64,000 nt of DNA, taken from positions 52,562 through 116,561 of the forward strand of contig CAZKPB010000003.1 in the NCBI GenBank assembly GCA_964554535.1. The letters run 5' to 3'. The position numbers and the translations under genes were made by a program. The stretch is from DMER64 sp964554535. GTDB taxonomy: Bacteria; Bacteroidota; Bacteroidia; Bacteroidales; UBA932. The number at the start of each line of letters is the position of its first letter. Position 1 is the first letter of the stretch. This document shows, in pieces, positions 1-9,435 of the stretch. Below the pieces are notes generated by a model. The model was not told where the DNA came from. It did no database searches and saw only the letters and a program-made list of their open reading frames with translations.

Positions 1-3000
1 CACTCAGGGAGGCCGGTTCAATGGGAGGAATGGTGACCTCACCCTCTACCCCTTCACCCAATTGCTTCCAATAAGCCAAAGCGGGACGCCGGTCCCTGCG
101 CAACAGGTCCCGGACAAAATCCTCATACGTAGCGGCAGGCGGTCGGAGTTCGCAACTCCCGGTCCGTTCAATGGAGCGGTAGATGTCAAAGAAATCTTTC
201 AGAAGCAGGGGCAGACACCAGCCGTCCACAATGATATGGTGCATGCTCAGCATAAAATCGTATTCGTCTTCCGAATGTCTGATGACCTTTATACGTACCA
301 GCGTGTCATCTTCCAAATCAAAGACGTGCAGGCGGTCTTGCAGTCGTAACTGCTCCAGAGCGGATTCCCGGTCGGCCGAAGCGCTGAAGTCCAAAAACTC
401 ACATTGCGGCAGGCGCCCTATGAGCACCACCTGACGGTATTGGGGCACCTCCTTGTAGACAATGGCAGTACGCAACACACTGTGATGCGCCGCCCAGAGG
501 GCAAGTGCCTGCTCAAAAACCGTCCGGTTGACCGCTCTCTTGAAATGAAACAGGTTCTGCAAGTGGTAATTGCCCGAAAGCGGGTAAGACAATTTAAAAT
601 ATAGCATTGCCTCTTGCATGGGAGCCAGCGGATAAATACGTGCTATGGTACATCCACGGTCCCTGAATTTTTTCTCCACTTTGGCAAACACATCGACCGA
701 CCATTCCAATTCTCCAAAATCGGAGGCCGTATACACCGGTTGCGGCAGATGCATACAAATATCCACCAGTTTTGTGAGTGCGGCGTTGAAGTCATTGGCC
801 AGATCCTGCACCAGTTGACGGTCAAAAAAGAAGGTGTCATAATCCAGCACGGTGACCAGAGAGTGATTGATCACCGACAGGTTGAGTGCCAGCGGGGAGC
901 CCAGCACGTTTTCGGGCGCAATGTCTTCAAACGGAACGCTTATGGGAGCAAGTGAAAACAATTGTGGCTCTTCGCGGTCCGGGCCGCCCATATAATTGAA
1001 CGAGAAAAGCGATTTCAGGTTGCGCTGTAAAGGCGCATCACTCATATATTGCAGTATGCCGTAAAGAAATCCGTTGTGGGGCACCCGACGCAACGTCTCT
1101 TTGACCCGGACAAGCACCGCTGCGGGGTCCTGAGACAAGCCGGAAAAGCAGACGGGAAAAACCGAAGTGAACCAGCCCACGGTACGGTCCACAGACAACA
1201 ATCCGTCCACACGTTCGCGTCCGTGCCCCTCCATATCTACCGTCAAGCGGTCTTGGTGCAGATTTTTGTTGACTGACAAACAAAAGGCGGCCAGGAGCAA
1301 ATCATTTATCTGTGTATGATAGGCACCGGCCGTATGTTGAATCAGGTCCGTAGTGGTCCGGCTGTCCAAAGACACGGTCACCCGGCCTTGCCAACAATTT
1401 TTCCTCAGAGATACCGAATTCCGGATATTCAATATTTCCTGCTGCACGTTTATCCAGTAATTTGTTTCCTGTTCGGCACGGTAGGAATGGCTGTAGGCTT
1501 CCACCGCCGTGGCCCAACGGGCAAAAGAGTGCGTCTTGGGCGGCAGCTCGCGGGCATTGAGGTCTTCCAGCAGAATCTGCCACGACACCCTGTCCACCAC
1601 TAAATGATGCAACACAAAGAACACATACTGTCTGCCGTCAAGATCATACAGAGCAACCGCCGCCAGAGGACCCTGCGTGATATCCAGTTGTTTTTCCAGG
1701 GCATTGGAAACCCATTCCATATCTTTTTCATCGGAAAGGGTACGTTGGGTAAACCGATAGAACATTTCTGTATGGAGCGTATCAAACGCACGCACCACCT
1801 GTGTACCCGGGGACGGATACACGGCACGCAACATATCGTGGTGCTCAAACAGGCGGTTAATACGTTCTCTGAGTGCCTGAACCGTTAGGGTCCCGTTCAC
1901 CTGCAATAGTACAGACTGGTTAAAATGAGCGGGATTTGGCAAACGCGCATCAAAAAAATACTTTTGGATAAAAGTCAGCGGTACCTGACCGGTCACCGGT
2001 TGCTGGTCCGGAATATCCGTCTGATTGCAGGAAAGTGTATGCGCCGCCAAAAAGCGTATGGTTTTGCCTTCCAGAATCTGCGCCACCTGGAACAACACGC
2101 CCTGTTCACGCAATTTGGACACCACCCGTATGGCCTTGATGGAATCGCCGCCCAGCTCGTAAAAATTATCGTCTATGCCTACGCGTTCCACTCCCAGTAC
2201 CCGACCCATCACCCCGGCCATAATCTGTTCCGTGGCATTGCGAGGGGCCACATAGGCCGCCCGGTATTCCCAACGGGGTTCCGGAAGCGCCGTAGCGTCT
2301 ATTTTCCCGTTGGCGGTCAACGGCATATGTTCCACCTGCACGTAGGACTGAGGCATCATATAGGCGGCCAGTGTATGTTCCAAAAAACGTTGCAGCGACG
2401 TCTTTTCCACCGTGTCCGCTGCCGAATAATACAGACAGAGGGTTGGTTGGGATGCTTTTTGGACTACCTGCACACTGACGGCCTGTATACCGGGATACGC
2501 CATCACGGCCGACTCAATTTCACCGGTATCCACCCGGTACCCGCGAACTTTCACCTGATGGTCCAACCTGCCTATATATTCCAGATTGCCGTCCCTGTTC
2601 CAGCGCACCAGGTCCCCGCTGCGGTACATACGCCTGTAGTCCGTTCCGGCAGCATACGGATTTGGCACAAATTTTTCTGCGGTAAGGGCCTCGTTGCCCC
2701 AATAGCCGTCAGACATCTGAGGGCCGGAGAGAACCAGTTCTCCCACGGCAAACCGGGGCATCAGCCGGCCGTTTGAATCCACCACACAAGCAAATACGTT
2801 GGGCAGCGGCCTGCCTATGGGCACCGTTTGTGTGTCCTTTTGCGGACTGAACACGTGTGCACAGGCGCATACGGTAAATTCCGTGGGGCCGTAGCCGTTC
2901 ACCACCAGAGTCTTTGTGTTTTTGACGGGCATCAGTTTCTCTCCGCCCAAACGCACAAAACGCAACGGCAGATCATACCTGCCCAACAATTCCATACCCA

Positions 3001-5053
3001 ACTGCGTGGGAAACGTGCCCCCCGTGATGTGATGGTCCGCCAGATAGCGGTACAGCAAAGACAAATCGTACCTCACGGCCGAGGGAACCACATAAAGGGT
3101 CGCTCCGGCCCACAGAGCCCCGAACAGGTCGTCCACCGAAGCGTCAAAACTGAACGTAGGATAACAACAGATATGGTCCCGGGCAATCATTCCAAACGGA
3201 GCGTGCTCCCAGGCACTCAGATAGGCCGCCAAAGCCCGGTGTGAGACCCTCACCCCTTTTGGCTTCCCGGTAGAACCCGATGTATAAATGGTGTAAGCCC
3301 CCCCCTGCGGTTGCGACACATCCACCGGATCCGTATTTTCCACTCCTGCATAATCGTCCGTAAGCCGGCACTGCAAGCCGGCAAACTGTGACAAATAGAC
3401 GTGACGCCTCAACAACTCACTGCACGTCACCAGAAAATGACAACCGCTGTCTTCCAGAAGATGCTGTACCCTCCCCTGCGGCCATTCGCCGTCAATGGGA
3501 ATATAAGCGGCACCGGCCTTGAACACGGCCAGCACCACCGTCAAAAAATCCCGGGTACGGGGCAACAGCACAGCCACGTGGGCACCCGGGGTCACATAAG
3601 ACATAAAGTCGCGGGCCATGGCATTGGAGGCCAGATCCAGCTGCCTGTAAGTCATTTCTCCATCAACCCCTACCACCGCGGTTTTAGAGGGAGTCTGCGC
3701 CACCCGCAGTTGAAAACGTCGGCAAAACGTGTTCTCCGGGTCAAGTGCCAGGGACTCTCCGGTTGAAAGTGCCAGCAACGAGCGTTGCTCGGCATCCGTA
3801 TTCCACGGCAAGGCCGACAGCAGGTCCGCGGGACGCGTCACCACCCCCTCCATAAGCACGGCAAACGTGTGCATGAAATCGGCAATGTATTTCGCGCCGT
3901 ACAGGTGCCGATGGTACCTTACCACTATCCTGTACCGATCCGAGGTGTTGAACACGGTGAAAGAAAGCGGCTCACGGACGTGAGAGCGCGTAAGATATTC
4001 TATTATGCCCGTTTCTCCGTCTAATTTGTATTCCGGAACAAAATCCCTGTTGAACACATAGACCACGTTAAGGTCCGTGTGGTATTTGCGGTGCAAATCG
4101 TAGAACGGATACCGGTGGTGGCTCCACAACAGGGACAGCCGGGACCGTGTACGGCGGATGTTGTCTATGACGGAATCCTGCATGTCAAACGTTTCCACAA
4201 AAGGCAAAGTCTTCACAAACATGCCAATGCTGTGGCGTACTTCTTCCGTCGTGCGGCCGTGGTACATGGCCGCCAGGGCCACCCTGTCACAGGCGCAGTA
4301 GACCTTCAGGCAATAAGACAGGACAAAAGCAAACACACTGTTTTCTGACACGTTATACTCCCTGCACAACGTCTTTACATCGGCCATGGGAATATACTCC
4401 GTATGGGTGGCGGTTTCTCTGCAGGCGAAATCCCCTCCGCAAGCCGGCAGCAGCGTCATGGCAGTGTCACGCAGACAAGATTCAAAATAAGCCTCATCTT
4501 CCGGCAGCGGATCATTGCCCCGTTCCGTTTCTTCCAGGGCATAGGACGCGGGAGCCGTATCGACCGGTCCGAGATCCTGTCCCAGATAAGCCCGCTCCAG
4601 CAGGCTGTTGAATTCCAACACGCTGGTTCTTCCGTCAAACAGCAGATGGTGGATATCGTAAAACAGGCAGGTAGCTTGGTTGTTGTACAAAATGGCAAAG
4701 CGATACAGAGGGCCCGACAAGATGTCAAACGGACGGATAAATGCATCGGGAAACACCTTGATGCCCTCCTCGCCGGAAGGTTGGAGCACTATAAGCGGAC
4801 AGGTTTCCGTATCCGTTTCCCATCGGGGCTCCCCGTCTTCAAGCACCAGACGCGAGGTAAGCGCGGGACAATGCCGCAACACACGGCGCAGCGCCTCTGC
4901 CAGACGGTGCGGGTCAATACGGGATGAGTACTTATTGAGAAAAGGCAGGTTGTACTGAATGGAATCCGGGGCCATCACACAATCATAGTACACTCCTTTC
5001 TGTGCTTGATTGAGCGGGAATCTGTGCGAAAAGGAAACCATGTCGCAACTCAT
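1..5053 (-). CDS. non-ribosomal peptide synthetase (C-A-PCP-E-C..., C-terminus beyond window)
   Basis: The frame stays open from ATG at 5053 to the left edge, giving 1684 codons without a stop, so the C-terminus is missing. Domains in order: condensation (about residues 1-440, active site HHLLFDG near 4640-4660); adenylation (about 440-930, with YTSGSTGKPKG near 3250-3300, NGYGPTE, YRSGD and the catalytic-lysine motif NGKIDATALP); peptidyl carrier (GGDSIKA near 2140, Ser is the phosphopantetheine site); epimerisation (about 1025-1440, HHLVVDRVSW, EGHGRE, RTVGWFTSVFP, FNYMGG); and a second condensation domain (from about 1470, PLAPMQEAML and HHIIVDGW). An E domain means the activated residue is converted to the D form. 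The ATG overlaps the TonB receptor stop as TAATG, suggesting translational coupling. The adenylation pocket is vaguely like aromatic-activating domains, but the substrate is not established. An N-terminal condensation domain fits either a lipo-initiation module or a mid-line enzyme. Confidence 0.95.
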   Translation of the reverse strand, partial: MSCDMVSFSHRFPLNQAQKGVYYDCVMAPDSIQYNLPFLNKYSSRIDPHRLAEALRRVLRHCPALTSRLVLEDGEPRWETDTETCPLIVLQPSGEEGIKVFPDAFIRPFDILSGPLYRFAILYNNQATCLFYDIHHLLFDGRTSVLEFNSLLERAYLGQDLGPVDTAPASYALEETERGNDPLPEDEAYFESCLRDTAMTLLPACGGDFACRETATHTEYIPMADVKTLCREYNVSENSVFAFVLSYCLKVYCACDRVALAAMYHGRTTEEVRHSIGMFVKTLPFVETFDMQDSVIDNIRRTRSRLSLLWSHHRYPFYDLHRKYHTDLNVVYVFNRDFVPEYKLDGETGIIEYLTRSHVREPLSFTVFNTSDRYRIVVRYHRHLYGAKYIADFMHTFAVLMEGVVTRPADLLSALPWNTDAEQRSLLALSTGESLALDPENTFCRRFQLRVAQTPSKTAVVGVDGEMTYRQLDLASNAMARDFMSYVTPGAHVAVLLPRTRDFLTVVLAVFKAGAAYIPIDGEWPQGRVQHLLEDSGCHFLVTCSELLRRHVYLSQFAGLQCRLTDDYAGVENTDPVDVSQPQGGAYTIYTSGSTGKPKGVRVSHRALAAYLSAWEHAPFGMIARDHICCYPTFSFDASVDDLFGALWAGATLYVVPSAVRYDLSLLYRYLADHHITGGTFPTQLGMELLGRYDLPLRFVRLGGEKLMPVKNTKTLVVNGYGPTEFTVCACAHVFSPQKDTQTVPIGRPLPNVFACVVDSNGRLMPRFAVGELVLSGPQMSDGYWGNEALTAEKFVPNPYAAGTDYRRMYRSGDLVRWNRDGNLEYIGRLDHQVKVRGYRVDTGEIESAVMAYPGIQAVSVQVVQKASQPTLCLYYSAADTVEKTSLQRFLEHTLAAYMMPQSYVQVEHMPLTANGKIDATALPEPRWEYRAAYVAPRNATEQIMAGVMGRVLGVERVGIDDNFYELGGDSIKAIRVVSKLREQGVLFQVAQILEGKTIRFLAAHTLSCNQTDIPDQQPVTGQVPLTFIQKYFFDARLPNPAHFNQSVLLQVNGTLTVQALRERINRLFEHHDMLRAVYPSPGTQVVRAFDTLHTEMFYRFTQRTLSDEKDMEWVSNALEKQLDITQGPLAAVALYDLDGRQYVFFVLHHLVVDRVSWQILLEDLNARELPPKTHSFARWATAVEAYSHSYRAEQETNYWINVQQEILNIRNSVSLRKNCWQGRVTVSLDSRTTTDLIQHTAGAYHTQINDLLLAAFCLSVNKNLHQDRLTVDMEGHGRERVDGLLSVDRTVGWFTSVFPVCFSGLSQDPAAVLVRVKETLRRVPHNGFLYGILQYMSDAPLQRNLKSLFSFNYMGGPDREEPQLFSLAPISVPFEDIAPENVLGSPLALNLSVINHSLVTVLDYDTFFFDRQLVQDLANDFNAALTKLVDICMHLPQPVYTASDFGELEWSVDVFAKVEKKFRDRGCTIARIYPLAPMQEAMLYFKLSYPLSGNYHLQNLFHFKRAVNRTVFEQALALWAAHHSVLRTAIVYKEVPQYRQVVLIGRLPQCEFLDFSASADRESALEQLRLQDRLHVFDLEDDTLVRIKVIRHSEDEYDFMLSMHHIIVDGWCLPLLLKDFFDIYRSIERTGSCELRPPAATYEDFVRDLLRRDRRPALAYWKQLGEGVEGEVTIPPIEPASLS

Positions 5054-7425
5054 TAAAAAGTATAGGCTATGGAAGCACTGAACCAACGGCCGGTCTGCCG
5101 GTAAGGAAGCACCGTGGTCCCTCCCTGGTAAAACGTTGTATTCAGCAGATTACGGCATTGCAACTGCACTTCCAATTTTTGCAATGTATAGGCACATCCT
5201 ATATGGGGGACAAGGCGCGCCGGTACCCGGTTGTCCGGTTTGGTGGAAAGCACCCCGCCAATATATATATTTTCGTAAGGGGCCAACTGACTGCCCGCAA
5301 ACACCAGATTGCCCCGCAAATCAAAGCGTCCGGCCCTGCCCATGTCCAGTACCTGCCAGTTGCACAACAAATTGCCGGAAAACTGGGGAATATGGTACAC
5401 ATTCCGGTCACGAAACGCATAATTCTCTCCACTGAGCACGTACTGCCACGTGAAATTGCAAATGGCCGTAAAACGGTTAAGGGTAAGATTGCCACTGGCC
5501 TCAAAGCCCAACGTGTTCAATTTACCGGCGTTGATATAGATGGGATCCGTGGCGGAAGAAGTGGCATTGGGGTCCTTGTAGATAAAATTTGTCAGACGGT
5601 TTAGAAACACATTGAAATCAGAACGGAATACTCTGGCATTGGGCACATAGGAAAAAGTCAACTGTACGGCATCCAGATTTTCCGGTTTGAGGTCCACGCT
5701 CCCCCTGTACGAATTGGTACTGTTGAAACGGTAATAGTAAGGGGCATCCACAAACGAACGGGCGTAAGACAGCTTTACGTTATATGTGTCTGACGGCAAG
5801 TAAATAAGCGATACACGGGGAGAAAAGGCATTTTCTGTTTTGTCGTTGGCTCTGAGTTTATGGTCATACCGCACGCCGGCATTGAGAATCCAACGGGCAT
5901 TGAACCGGTGTTTTTCCTGCAGGAAAAAAGACAGACTGGTTTCGCGACCCAACGAGATATGGCCGTTATGAGAAGTGTTGAAAGCGGAAGCCTCGGTAAA
6001 ATTAATGCCGTTGAGCGAAGTGTAGTCATACACTTTCATGTACTCGTACTGCCCGCCCAGCATCACATTGCCCGTACCCAAACTGCCTGCCTCATACTGA
6101 TAGCCCGCTTTGGCCACAGTGCCCAGTGCATTTTCATACCAGGTAAAGTTTTGGTATATTCCCCGCATCAGATTGCCGCCCAGCACCACCGAGTCACATA
6201 CCGCGGAATACATGTCGGTCTTGTTGTAGTCGTAATTGAAGGTCACATCAAAGGCAAAATTACCCAGTGTTTTGGCATAGGAAACCTCGGCATGTGTGGC
6301 GTTGAACGAAGCCCCGGGACCTATGCTGCCCAGGGTGGTGTATTGGTCGTACCGGTAAGTTCCCCCCTGCGATTGCCAGATGGGCAGGAACGGGTCCACC
6401 ATTTTTCCGTACCGCTGGCTGAAGAGTACCTTGAAGTCATTCCATTTGTAGGTAAATCCGTAATCAAAAGAAGGCATCTTGTTATACCCGCCCAAAATGC
6501 CGTATCCGTCGTGCGGCACCAGACCCACCGATTCCGAGGCGGGGACAAACACCTTTTGTCCGTCCGCACGGTACAAAGACCCCCATGCCATCACGTCCAT
6601 AGACATAAAACGCTTGCCTATAAGCAGGTCCGCCCGACGCTCCCCGTAACTTCCCAACCCCACTTTGGTATACATCCCGTCCACATCCATTCCGTCCTTG
6701 GTAATGATATTCACCACAGCGGTAAGGGCCACGTTGCCGTACAGCGACGAGGCCGGTCCCCTCAGCACTTCTATCTGTTTGATTTTCTCCAGCGATATGC
6801 TGTAATCCGGATTGGCGCTGTTGTATGAGCGACTGTTGAGCCGATGCCCGTTGAGCATGATCAGAATTTTCTGCTGGCTGGACGAATATACTCCGCGCAT
6901 GGACACATTCACCTCATTGGCCCCTTCTACCGGAGTCATGCCCGGGACAAACCACGTAAGCACCTCCTTGAGGTTGGAGGCACCGGATTCCTTGATCATC
7001 CGGGCCGTGATAAGAGTCACGGGGACCGGAACTTCCTCCAGTGTTTCAGTCAACTGAGAAGCCGTCACCAAGGTCAGTTTGCCCGACTGCATCTCTTTCA
7101 CCAACCGAGAGTAGGAAAGCGGATCACCCAACGATGCTGCATAATACGGTTCAATTTTCAATATCCGGGATACCTGCTCGGTGGCCACCTGCGTATTGTC
7201 CATAGCCAGCGCCGACAAGGCACACAGACGATAGGCCTGTATCTGGTCCGCCTGCTCCAGTTGTTCCACACGTCCGTCCAGCACGTCCAGCACGGTCTGA
7301 AACTTGCCTATTTCATACGCACTGAGTGCCTGCTGCAACATCTCCGCCCGGGACTCCTGGGCATAGGACAACCCCGGCACTGAAAAAAGGCAAATGCACA
7401 CTATCAGAAATCGCCCGGCTTTCAT
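5053..7425 (-). CDS. TonB-dependent outer-membrane receptor with N-terminal TPR-like region
   Basis: This 790-residue protein begins with a signal peptide (MKAGRFLIVCICLFSVPGLSYA). A helical region of about 100 residues with TPR-like character follows, then a TonB plug domain (about residues 125-250, with the typical RGPASSLYGNVALTAVVNIITK stretch shortened here to its core RGPASSLYG). The rest is a beta-barrel that ends in SIAYTF with the terminal aromatic residue expected of outer-membrane proteins. It lacks the SusC-type carboxypeptidase-regulatory N-terminus and there is no susD next door, so it resembles a siderophore/vitamin/peptide-type receptor rather than a polysaccharide one. It starts 4 bp after the response-regulator gene and its stop overlaps the start of the synthetase gene. 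A role in taking up, or sensing, the peptide made by that synthetase is an inference from this linkage. Confidence 0.93.
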   Translation of the reverse strand: MKAGRFLIVCICLFSVPGLSYAQESRAEMLQQALSAYEIGKFQTVLDVLDGRVEQLEQADQIQAYRLCALSALAMDNTQVATEQVSRILKIEPYYAASLGDPLSYSRLVKEMQSGKLTLVTASQLTETLEEVPVPVTLITARMIKESGASNLKEVLTWFVPGMTPVEGANEVNVSMRGVYSSSQQKILIMLNGHRLNSRSYNSANPDYSISLEKIKQIEVLRGPASSLYGNVALTAVVNIITKDGMDVDGMYTKVGLGSYGERRADLLIGKRFMSMDVMAWGSLYRADGQKVFVPASESVGLVPHDGYGILGGYNKMPSFDYGFTYKWNDFKVLFSQRYGKMVDPFLPIWQSQGGTYRYDQYTTLGSIGPGASFNATHAEVSYAKTLGNFAFDVTFNYDYNKTDMYSAVCDSVVLGGNLMRGIYQNFTWYENALGTVAKAGYQYEAGSLGTGNVMLGGQYEYMKVYDYTSLNGINFTEASAFNTSHNGHISLGRETSLSFFLQEKHRFNARWILNAGVRYDHKLRANDKTENAFSPRVSLIYLPSDTYNVKLSYARSFVDAPYYYRFNSTNSYRGSVDLKPENLDAVQLTFSYVPNARVFRSDFNVFLNRLTNFIYKDPNATSSATDPIYINAGKLNTLGFEASGNLTLNRFTAICNFTWQYVLSGENYAFRDRNVYHIPQFSGNLLCNWQVLDMGRAGRFDLRGNLVFAGSQLAPYENIYIGGVLSTKPDNRVPARLVPHIGCAYTLQKLEVQLQCRNLLNTTFYQGGTTVLPYRQTGRWFSASIAYTF

Positions 7426-7429
7426 CCGT

Positions 7430-8596
7430 TTATCCGTTATAAGTTATAGCCATCATAGTAATATCGTCCGACTGGGGCGCCCCGTTCACAAACTCGGTAA
7501 GGGAGGCCGTGACGGTTTCCACCATTTCCCGGGCCGAGGCCTGCGACAGTCCCTTGCAGGTTTCCAGCAAACGTGCGTCACTGTACTGATTGTAGTCGGA
7601 GTCCATCCCTTCCGTCACCCCGTCCGTATACAGGTACAGCCTGTCCCCCGGGGAAAGCTTCAACCGCAGATTGGTATACTTCATCCCATCCATAGCCCCC
7701 AACACCAAATTCCCGGCCCCCTTGAGAAAAGAAGTTTCGCCGGCCGAGGTAATCAGCACCGGATGGTTGTGCCCCCCGTTGCAATACGTCACTTCACCGG
7801 TGCCGTAGTCCAGTATGCCGTAAAACGTGGTCACAAACAGGTTGGCGGGGTTTTCTCCGCAGATGATATTATTGCTCTCCTCCAAACATTCCGCGGCCGA
7901 GGCGGCCCGCAGGGCCACGGTCCGCACCACCGTCCGGCTGACCGCCATGAAAATGGCGGCCGGCACCCCTTTGTCCGACACATCGGCCATCACAAAGCCC
8001 AGTTTGTTGTCCGGCAGGAGAAAAAAGTCATAAAAGTCGCCTCCCACCGATTTGGCGGCGTTCATGGAAGCAAAGATGTCAAACGATTTGAGTAGCGGGA
8101 AAGCGGGAAAAACTTTTGGCAGAATGGCCATCTGAATTTCTCGGGCCAGATTCAGGTCACTCTGAATATCGGCCAGTTTGTGCTCGGTATGCTGGGCGCT
8201 CTTTACAAAATTAATCTGCTCAATGGCCTTCTCAATGGTACGCTCCAGATCTTCCATATCTATGGGCTTGGTAGCAAAGTCAAAGGCCCCGTTGTTCATG
8301 GCCGAGCGGATATTGCCCAGGTCACCGTAAGCCGACACCATAATGCACTTGAGGGCGGGATTGCGCATCTCGTTGACCTTGGTCAGCAGCGTGAGCCCGT
8401 CCATCTCGGGCATATTGATATCGCTGAGAATAATATCGTAATGAGGGTCTTCCAATAAAACCTTCAACGCCTCCACCCCGTTATGTGCAAAAGTAAATTG
8501 GTACTCCTCCTTACGGATCTTTCGGCGGAAATATTGTGTAAGCACAAGTTCCAGATCCATCTCGTCGTCCACGCTTAGAATCTTTATGGCTGCCAT
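7430..8596 (-). CDS. response regulator with PP2C/SpoIIE-type phosphatase output
   Basis: The 388-residue protein has an N-terminal receiver domain (about 1-125) with the acidic pair DDE and the phospho-acceptor Asp in DIILSDINMPEMDG. A helical linker leads to a PP2C/RsbU-type serine phosphatase domain (about 170-388) with SVGGDFYDFF, MADVSDKGVPAA, YTDGVTEG and a closing SDDITMM, all consistent with metal-binding aspartates. Such proteins usually dephosphorylate anti-anti-sigma factors in partner-switching pathways, but no STAS or RsbW-like partner is visible in this window. The start is 2 nt after the stop of the kinase gene (TAA-TT-ATG). It is the likely phosphorylation target of the kinases encoded just upstream in the same operon. 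Confidence 0.95.
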   Translation of the reverse strand: MAAIKILSVDDEMDLELVLTQYFRRKIRKEEYQFTFAHNGVEALKVLLEDPHYDIILSDINMPEMDGLTLLTKVNEMRNPALKCIMVSAYGDLGNIRSAMNNGAFDFATKPIDMEDLERTIEKAIEQINFVKSAQHTEHKLADIQSDLNLAREIQMAILPKVFPAFPLLKSFDIFASMNAAKSVGGDFYDFFLLPDNKLGFVMADVSDKGVPAAIFMAVSRTVVRTVALRAASAAECLEESNNIICGENPANLFVTTFYGILDYGTGEVTYCNGGHNHPVLITSAGETSFLKGAGNLVLGAMDGMKYTNLRLKLSPGDRLYLYTDGVTEGMDSDYNQYSDARLLETCKGLSQASAREMVETVTASLTEFVNGAPQSDDITMMAITYNG

Positions 8597-8598
8597 AA

Positions 8599-9435
8599 TT
8601 ATTTGGTTTTATTTAAGTTCAAGGGAATCGTAAAAGTAAAGCGCGTAAAATGCCCGTATTCCGATTCCAGCAGAACGGTTCCCTTATGTTTCTTTTCTAT
8701 AATTTTTTTGGTGAGCATAAGCCCCAGGCCCGTACCCTCTCCCACCGGTTTGGTGGTAAAATACTTCAGGAACAGGGCCTGCTTCACGTCATCCGTCATA
8801 CCGGTACCGTTGTCTTCCAGCACCACCTTGAAATAATCCCCCTCGTTCTTTACCCGTACCGTCATGACCGGTTTGTAAGCGCTTCCCTGCTGCGCGTAGC
8901 GTTCTTTCATAGCATAGAACGAGTTGGTGAACACGTTGAGCACGGCGCGGCTGAAGTCCTGGGGAATAATGGACACCGCTTCCAGCCCCGGGTCATACTC
9001 TTCCTGAAAAGATACGTTAAACGACTTGTCCTGCGCCCGGGAAGCGTGGTAGGAAAGCAGCAGGTATTCCTTCACTAATTTGGGAATATCGGTGAGAATG
9101 AATTCGTCTTCTTTTCCTCGGATATACAGCAGAATATTTTGCACAATGCTACTGGCCCTCTCTCCGTGTTCCACAATTTTGTCCAGGTTGCCGGTGAGCG
9201 TGGCCAGAATGTCTTCCAGATTGTCGCGCCCGTCGTCACTGAGTGTTTCTTCCGCCGTCACCTCTTCCAGGTCTTTTAGGAGCCCTTTGGACAACTTGGC
9301 AAAATTCAGCACAAAATTCAAAGGATTCTGGATTTCGTGCGCAATACCGGCACTCAACTCGCCCATTGCAGCCATTTTGCTTAACGATTCCACCTGTGCG
9401 CGCAAGCGGTCAATTTCTGCTTGATTCTCACTCAT
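8599..9435 (-). CDS. cytoplasmic sensor-less histidine kinase
   Basis: This 278-residue kinase has no signal peptide, membrane segment or sensory domain. A short coiled coil leads directly to the dimerisation/phospho-acceptor helix with a canonical H-box (GELSAGIAHEIQNPLNF, His near residue 33). The HATPase_c domain follows with a plausible N-box (NVFTNSFYAMKE), G1 box DNGTGM, F-box FLKYFTTKP and G2 box GTGLGLMLTKKI. The start overlaps the end of the propeller sensor gene by 8 nt. That sensor has an equivalent kinase module but lacks the histidine, so this protein may supply the phosphorylatable partner and pass phosphate to the adjacent receiver/PP2C protein. That division of labour is inference; the sequence differences are seen directly. 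Confidence 0.94.
   Translation of the reverse strand: MSENQAEIDRLRAQVESLSKMAAMGELSAGIAHEIQNPLNFVLNFAKLSKGLLKDLEEVTAEETLSDDGRDNLEDILATLTGNLDKIVEHGERASSIVQNILLYIRGKEDEFILTDIPKLVKEYLLLSYHASRAQDKSFNVSFQEEYDPGLEAVSIIPQDFSRAVLNVFTNSFYAMKERYAQQGSAYKPVMTVRVKNEGDYFKVVLEDNGTGMTDDVKQALFLKYFTTKPVGEGTGLGLMLTKKIIEKKHKGTVLLESEYGHFTRFTFTIPLNLNKTK

Noticed and set aside
1925..2776. 283-codon plus-strand frame opposite the synthetase
   Set aside because: It is antisense to the adenylation and carrier motifs, has no recognisable domain and reflects the GC-rich third positions of the real gene; the same applies to the other plus-strand frames in 1-14 kb.
5053..7425. SusC-type polysaccharide receptor
   Set aside because: No carboxypeptidase-regulatory N-terminal domain, shorter barrel, and no susD gene nearby.
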